From Aulostomus chinensis (Eukaryota > Chordata > Actinopteri > Syngnathiformes > Aulostomidae): DNA of 64,000 bases. Below the pieces are notes generated by a model that made no database searches, was not told where the DNA came from, and was given only the letters and a program-made list of their open reading frames with translations. The translations under genes and the position numbers were made by a program. How positions within the stretch are numbered: position 1 is the stretch's first letter; every line of letters begins with the position of its first letter. The stretch spans positions 23,486,541-23,550,540 of the forward strand of contig JBBMOA010000006.1 of the NCBI GenBank assembly GCA_037954235.1. Direction: 5' to 3'. Of the stretch, positions 58,737-64,000 are shown one piece after another.

Positions 58737-59598
58737 ATGCAAGTATACACCAGAAAGCTACCTGGAGGAACATCTGAGAAGAATCAGGGGATGCGTGTGG
58801 TGCTGGAGATGAGTGAAGGGCTGCAAGGTCATAACATCAATTGTGACAACTTCTTTACTTCCTACCGTCTTGGAGAGGAACTTCAGAAGAGAAAGCTAAC
58901 CATGTTGGGAACAGTCAGAAAAAATAAGCCAGAACTTCCAAGTGGAATTCTGAAGATGCACGGCAGACCTCTGTATTCCTCAATATTTGCTTACACTGAA
59001 AAAGCAACAGTTCTTTCATACTGCCCAAAGAGACACAAGAATGTTCTTGAGTACAGTGCACACAGATGCATCTCTGAGCACAAGAAAAGACATGAACCCA
59101 CAAATGATCCTGGATTATAACTCCACCAAAGGAGGAGTTGACAATCTGGACAAAGTCACAGCAGCATACAGCTGCCAGCACAAGACTGCCCGTTGCCCTT
59201 TGGTTATTTACTACAATATTGTGGATGTGTCTGCTTACAATGCCTATGTCCTGTGGACTGATATCAACCAGCAATGGAATGCTGGTAAACTCTACTAACG
59301 TTGGCTTTTCCTGGAAGAAATCGGCAAAGCACTTGTCACTCCCAAGATCCAGACGTGAACCAGGCCAGCTCGATCCCCAGCAGCAGCAGCTGTCACTGAA
59401 AAAGTCAAGCTCAGTTCCCCCGATCAACCTGCAGCCTCACCCAACCAAAATCCAGTGGACACAGGTGAAAAAAAGGAAAAGATGCCAGGTTTGTCCTTCC
59501 CGAGAGGACAGTAAAACAAGTACCTTTTGTGTGAAATGCAAGAAGTACATCTGCAGAAAGCACACAGTAACATTCTGCCCATCATGTGGAGAACATTG
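58737..59598 (+). pseudogene. piggyBac transposase, C-terminal half (PGBD4-like)
   Basis: Three overlapping frames, broken by frameshifts near 59100 and 59290, encode the C-terminal half. NINCDNFFTSYRLGEEL holds the second catalytic Asp (D in CDNFFTS). STKGGVDNLDKVTAAYSCQH holds the third. ARCPLVIYYNIVDVSAYNAY and a C-terminal cysteine-rich zinc-binding domain follow (RCQVCPS..FCVKCKKYICRKH, FCPSCGEH). The N-terminal half with the first catalytic Asp is absent, so no active enzyme is possible. Family features, domain order and the surrounding terminal repeats agree. Confidence 0.85.
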
Positions 59599-59762
59599 AA
59601 AATGTTGAACGTTGAAAATCTGAGAAAATGCTGCACGTTAACATTAAAGTTAAAAAGAAATGTGTTTTTGAAGAGGGAAAATGTTGAACGTTGAAAATCT
59701 GAGAGAATGGGGCATGTTGAATTTAAAGTTGAAATTAAAAAAGATTTGTTTGTGAAGAGGAA
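59598..59762. repeat. Two imperfect tandem copies, period about 79 bp
   Basis: 'gaaaatgttgaacgttgaaa' starts both units (59598 and 59677), each followed by 'atctgaga.aatg', a '..gttgaa/ttaa' block and 'gaagaggaaa'. They lie in the 3' untranslated part of the piggyBac element. Confidence 0.75.
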
Positions 59763-60283
59763 AAAACTTAAACTAAATAGTTCTTAAATATACTGTTGGA
59801 TTTAAAAATGTATTATATGTCACTTTTCTAAATGTTGATATAATCTAAAATGAATTGATTATTGGTTAAACCTGTTTTCTTGACTGTTTTGCAAGCATTT
59901 ATACAGTATGGGTCAAAATGACCCGCAACATAATCAATGTAATTTTTTTTCAACATAATACAAGGGCTAGAACACAAACATTGGGTGATTTTCACCCACA
60001 CGATTCTTGTCATGTCAATTTATAGGGTCCCCTATGGTACCTTTTCTTCATTTAATGTGACATTACATTTTGGGACATTAAAGAAGAGTACCGGTACCTC
60101 AATTTAGCACAGAATGTTGTACCTAAATATATTTTGATGAAAACTATGGTTTATCAGGAATATTATATTGTGTAAAATCTACCTGACGTTAGCGATGGTG
60201 CTACAAATTTTAACATAATGGCAAAGTAGGACATTAGCAAAACATTAGTCTAAAAATGTATTTTGGTTTTTGAAATTTGGAAC

Positions 60284-60668
60284 GGGCTGCACGGTGGTGC
60301 AGTGGTTAGCACTGTGGCCTCACAGCAAGAAGGTTCCGGGTTGGAGTCCCGGCTCGGGCGCGGGGTCTTTCTGTGTGGAGTCTGCATGTTCTCCCTGTTC
60401 CTGCGTGGGTTCTCTCTGGGTACTCCGGCTTCTTCCCACAGTCCAAAGACATGCAATTTGGGGACTAGGCTGATTGGATTCTCTAAATTGACCGTAGGTG
60501 TGAATGTGAGTGTGAATGGTTGTTCGTCTCTGTGTGTTGGCCCTGTGATGGACTGGCGACCTGTCCAGGGTGAACCCTGCCCGTAGATGCTGGGATAGGC
60601 TGCAGCCCCCCCGCGACCCTTACTAGTAAGTAATAAGCGGAAGACGACGATGGATGGATGGATGGATG
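60284..60668 (+). mobile_element. Full-length tRNA-like SINE copy with exact 12-bp target duplication
   Basis: Complete from 'gggctgcacggtggtgcagt' to (GGAT)n. B-box-like 'gggttggagtcccgg' is present. The duplication GAAATTTGGAAC (60272-60283 and 60669-60680) is exact, implying the youngest insertion of this family in the window. Confidence 0.9.
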
Positions 60669-60684
60669 GAAATTTGGAACATGA

Positions 60685-63600
60685 AAATGGCCAATCAGTG
60701 TGTAATGAAGTCGATGGCGAGCTTTTGCTTGTCCCAAAGCGGAAATTATGTCAGCAGTGTTCAAGTAGTGTTCAAGTTAAAGTGATGACGCTCTGATTCT
60801 GTCCAGTTAAAATTGAAAAGCTTTAATTTTGTAAGTGAATCATCTTCATCATCAGAATAATTTAACAATTATTTAGTAAATTAACTAATCAGTTCAGATA
60901 CATGTACTTGTTTAAAAAGTACAAAGTCTTTTGGAAAGTAAACACTCAAGTAAAGTGAAGATACTTCAACATTGCCCTTAATAATGGATAATGCAGCATC
61001 TGCAGCAGACCTAGAATTATTCAAAATTCCATGCAGAATGCACTACCAGCAGCATTCCAGCCAACAAAACTGTATTCATGCAAAACTATATATAATAAAT
61101 GTTGTATCTATACATGCAGTTCTGATGATGTACTTATGTCAGAGATACTACCAGACTTACAAAGACAGTCCTGAGCTGCACGGAGCAGACAGGTTCACCC
61201 TTGTGATGATCCAGCTGCACCAACTTCACATGATGTCAGGTTGTGATCATTTGTTCTGCTTGGAGGTAAAGTATTGTATTAGTATGAATGTTGGGCAGCA
61301 AGCTGTGCAAACAGAGTCGGCAGGATGTTCTGGGATTAATCTGAGGCTAAAGGTGGGGAAGTGGTGCCAACAGGTCTGGACCCCGCAGAGTGGAACCAGT
61401 CAAATTTGCCATTATTTGAGTTTAAACTGAGCAAAGGTTAATGGAGTTTGTGACTTTGGGAATGTGACTTTCATGTTGTTGTGTGAGATGGTAAAGGGAG
61501 AAATTATTTGTGGTGTACAGTTTAAAACTAAATGTAACATTTTGCCTGCACTTTTTTTTTTTACCTACTTTATTTAGTTTAACATGCAAATCCAATTTTG
61601 AAAACTTCAGACCAGCGTACTGTCCGACACCCTTGGGAACTGCTAACATGAAGCAGTAATCTAGGTTATCTAATTAGCATCTGGATCCATTTTTAAATAT
61701 TTCTCAGTATCAAGAATATGGAGGCCTCAAACCACCATAATAATTAAACAGAATAAATAAATAAGCAATAATAAATTGATTGCACTTCCAATCAAATCCT
61801 CATTACATTACTGTGGTGCCGGTCACCAAAGACAACAATCTCTCTCAAGAGCAGGGATAAGATCAGAGTAATGGCTGCCAGACTTTCTGTTTCAGGGCCC
61901 CTGCATGGGGCTGGCCCCGCATTACCATATGAATCAAGAGATATAGGAACAAATAAAAACAGACAGTGTTGTTTAAAGCTTTTTAAGCTGCTACTATCAA
62001 TCTGTGCAGAGCAGTCAGACGCTGTAGACCTGCACCAAGGCTGAGAAACCATTGGACTGTATTTCTGCTTGTTGTGTTTTTAACCACAAGAACCGTAATG
62101 CAAATTAATTCACAGAGCATTTATTCACGTTCATTGAAAAATTGACAAAGTTCATTTATAGAGAAACAATATGTACAAGGCATGAATAAATAATAGAAAA
62201 CAATTATTAAAAAAGGCATTCTGTAGATAACTGTTGTATACTTCAGATTCTGACAGTTTGTATAGTATTTCTGTCCTATACCTCAGATTCTATCAGAATT
62301 TTCCAAATCAAATCAAATATAACCGTGTCTGTATAACACTGTGTGTAACTGCACTGTTCTAACTCGTTATACACAAATATCAGTCCCCACCAGCCCCTCA
62401 CCACACTTTCTTAATACCTGCCTAACAGCTGTGCAGGATTTCATTCTGATCAATAGCTCTATAACCTACTTCCAGCATGCTGCATTGTGGGAAAGTAAAA
62501 CTTTTCTGACAAAATTTCAATTCCTGAAGTTTCATGTCATTATTTCATTTTTCCTAAACTTAAATTTAGGATACATTGGACAACTTTCACACAACACATT
62601 ATGAAAAGACTGAGAGTGTACACTAACTAACTGACTTCAGCAGATTTTTAGAGTGACAGAGAAAGCTAGCAGTTCTTTTATAACATTTATAACATCGGCA
62701 CCAAAAAAAAAGAAGAAAAAGAGGGAAAAAAGTGCATTCAGGGGAAGCCGTGTAGGGGGAGATGTGGGGAGTATTGAAATACATCTTGGTAACAATCCAA
62801 ACTTGAGTCAAGGCTGGGCTATGTAGGCTAATGCTAAATGCAGCAGATATGGTAGTGGAAATAATGACACGGATTAATTGCATAGAAAGTTATGTGTATT
62901 CTGTGTCATTGATGCTATGTATTCAGAGTACACTAAAGCATCCGGAGTCCACTTGAAAATATAAAAGATGCTTCTACATCAGCAGGGGTCTGTTCTCATC
63001 CGTTTTTCCTTACTCAAATGCAGTTTCGCGATTGTATCTGTTATACACGTATAGATTTAGGAACTGGTTGGACATGATGGTGAATACTGCATAGAATACC
63101 ATATGAATATCATCTGTATTTATATTATTTCCACCTTTAGTTATCAATGTTGAAAAAAACTCAGCGATGAAATCCTCAGCCTGTTTATTGGGCAGCCATT
63201 AAGGGAGAACTTCAACTTGATCCCTGCCTATACTTTTTAAAACCTTGGTGTAGAGGTCTAGTTACAGTTTCATGTTGGGAGTTCTGCTTTGGTGGTCCCT
63301 GTGTTAGTGGGGCCGTGGGCTGAGCTTAGCTGAGAGGCTACCCTGCTGCCTGATTTATGACCAATTAGCATTGTGCTGTGAACGAGCTCCACTCTCTTAC
63401 TTAACATTGCTATTATTAATCTGAGTTCAAGAGAAACCTGGTCAAAACTATGTAGGGGTTTTGATGCTGATTTTAGTTGAGAGACAGGGCTTACAGACCG
63501 GAACAGACGCATGAGTGTGATGAGTAGCTCAATGCTGAGGGTTATAGCTGAGGGTTATACCAATTATAGCACCGCAAATCAACATACTCCAGTGAAATCA

Positions 63601-64000
63601 TCCCGCTTTACCAATAACAAGGAAACACATGACAGAGAAGGTGTTCCTAACTGGCTCATGCTTTTCCCATTTGACACTCATTGCAGTGTCCTGTTACTGA
63701 AAGTCAGGATCGAGTCCTACGCAGGAATGTTGCTTTTGCCTCCCCCCTCTTTCATACCCCTCTCATTCTCCACTAATCGTTCCCTCCATCACTTACTTGG
63801 CCTTTGCTTGACTCCCTCTGTGATGGTCCACTTCACTTTGCTCATAAACAATGCCCCCGGCCCCTTCCACACCTTCATATTTCTGTCTGCCTATGAGCTC
63901 CTTCCTCCCCCTGCCTGCCTGCCTCCAAGTCATATCAGACCTTTCAACAGTAATTAGTTGAGGGGCTGCAACACAGCAAGATATTTCCCTAATTCATCCT
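60685..64000. other. Intergenic sequence, no gene seen
   Basis: Unique-looking AT-rich sequence, then a pyrimidine-rich end (63740-63930). The longest open frames (152 aa at 60972, 148 aa at 63511) show low-complexity or AT-driven composition, no domain and no splice context. An ATGCAAAT octamer match occurs at about 62098, without an Ig leader nearby. Confidence 0.4.

Larger units (their letters stand above)
58413..59970 (+). mobile_element. Internally deleted piggyBac element with both terminal repeats
   Basis: A TTAA target (58413-58416) is followed by CCCTAGCCCTTGTATTATG. The reverse complement CATAATACAAGGGCTAG ends the element at 59970. A 21-bp subterminal inverted repeat containing GCGGGTCATTTTGACCC (58612-58632; partner 59909-59929) is perfect. 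The element is about 1.55 kb, shorter than full-length piggyBacs because the N-terminal half of the transposase is missing. The right-hand TTAA has decayed to AACA. Confidence 0.85.

Noticed and set aside
60972..61430. Plus-strand frame of 152 aa (MPLIMDNAASAADL...)
   Set aside because: No recognisable domain or family, and nothing around it looks like a gene.
1..64000. CRISPR arrays, bacterial operons, phage or plasmid modules
   Set aside because: No regularly spaced repeats with unique spacers, no operon-like gene packing and clear spliced vertebrate genes. The window is eukaryotic.

Overview
This is a window of vertebrate nuclear genome, almost certainly from a ray-finned (teleost) fish. 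The evidence is spliced genes with GT-AG introns, many long CA/TG, AT and GATA microsatellites, and dispersed elements typical of fish: a tRNA-like SINE ending in (GGAT)n, L2-like, RTE-like and other LINEs, piggyBac, Harbinger and hAT elements. A fish-type immunoglobulin light-chain V relic is also present. Most of the 64 kb is non-coding. No prokaryotic system, CRISPR array or obviously new molecular machine is visible.

Layout. 0.7-2.7 kb holds two decayed Ig light-chain V gene starts (octamer, leader exon, and one truncated V exon); the first is broken by a Harbinger-like element. 2.7-4.6 kb holds a frameshifted piggyBac transposase. 13.4-17.5 kb holds an apparently intact glipr2-like CAP-domain gene on the + strand, 148 aa by my exon model. 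17.9-29.0 kb is a duplicated segment. Its left copy carries an unidentified 13-coding-exon gene with FG motifs, 362 aa when spliced, plus an RTE-like LINE. Its right copy (25.5-28.4 kb) is a rearranged pseudogene. 29.6-31.6 kb is one LINE apparently inserted inside the 3' part of another.

38.6-41.7 kb holds a complete beta-tubulin gene (445 aa, 4 exons) with a TATA box and five CCAAT boxes, and a CpG-rich E2F/CCAAT/CRE cluster in intron 1. It is tail-to-tail with a minus-strand Bcl-2 family gene (42.2-44.7 kb, 202 aa, probably the Bcl-wav/bcl2l16 type by elimination). A further orphan minus-strand exon with a membrane helix lies at 45.0 kb. 53.5-56.0 kb is a decayed LINE interrupted by a 433-bp hAT-type element with an exact 8-bp target duplication. 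58.4-60.0 kb is a second piggyBac, internally deleted, with both terminal repeats. The remaining stretches contain SINE copies, microsatellites and unique sequence in which I see no gene.

The genes do not form a pathway. The housekeeping genes (tubb, glipr2-like, Bcl-2 family) are independent loci. The dominant history is transposon insertion, nesting and local duplication.
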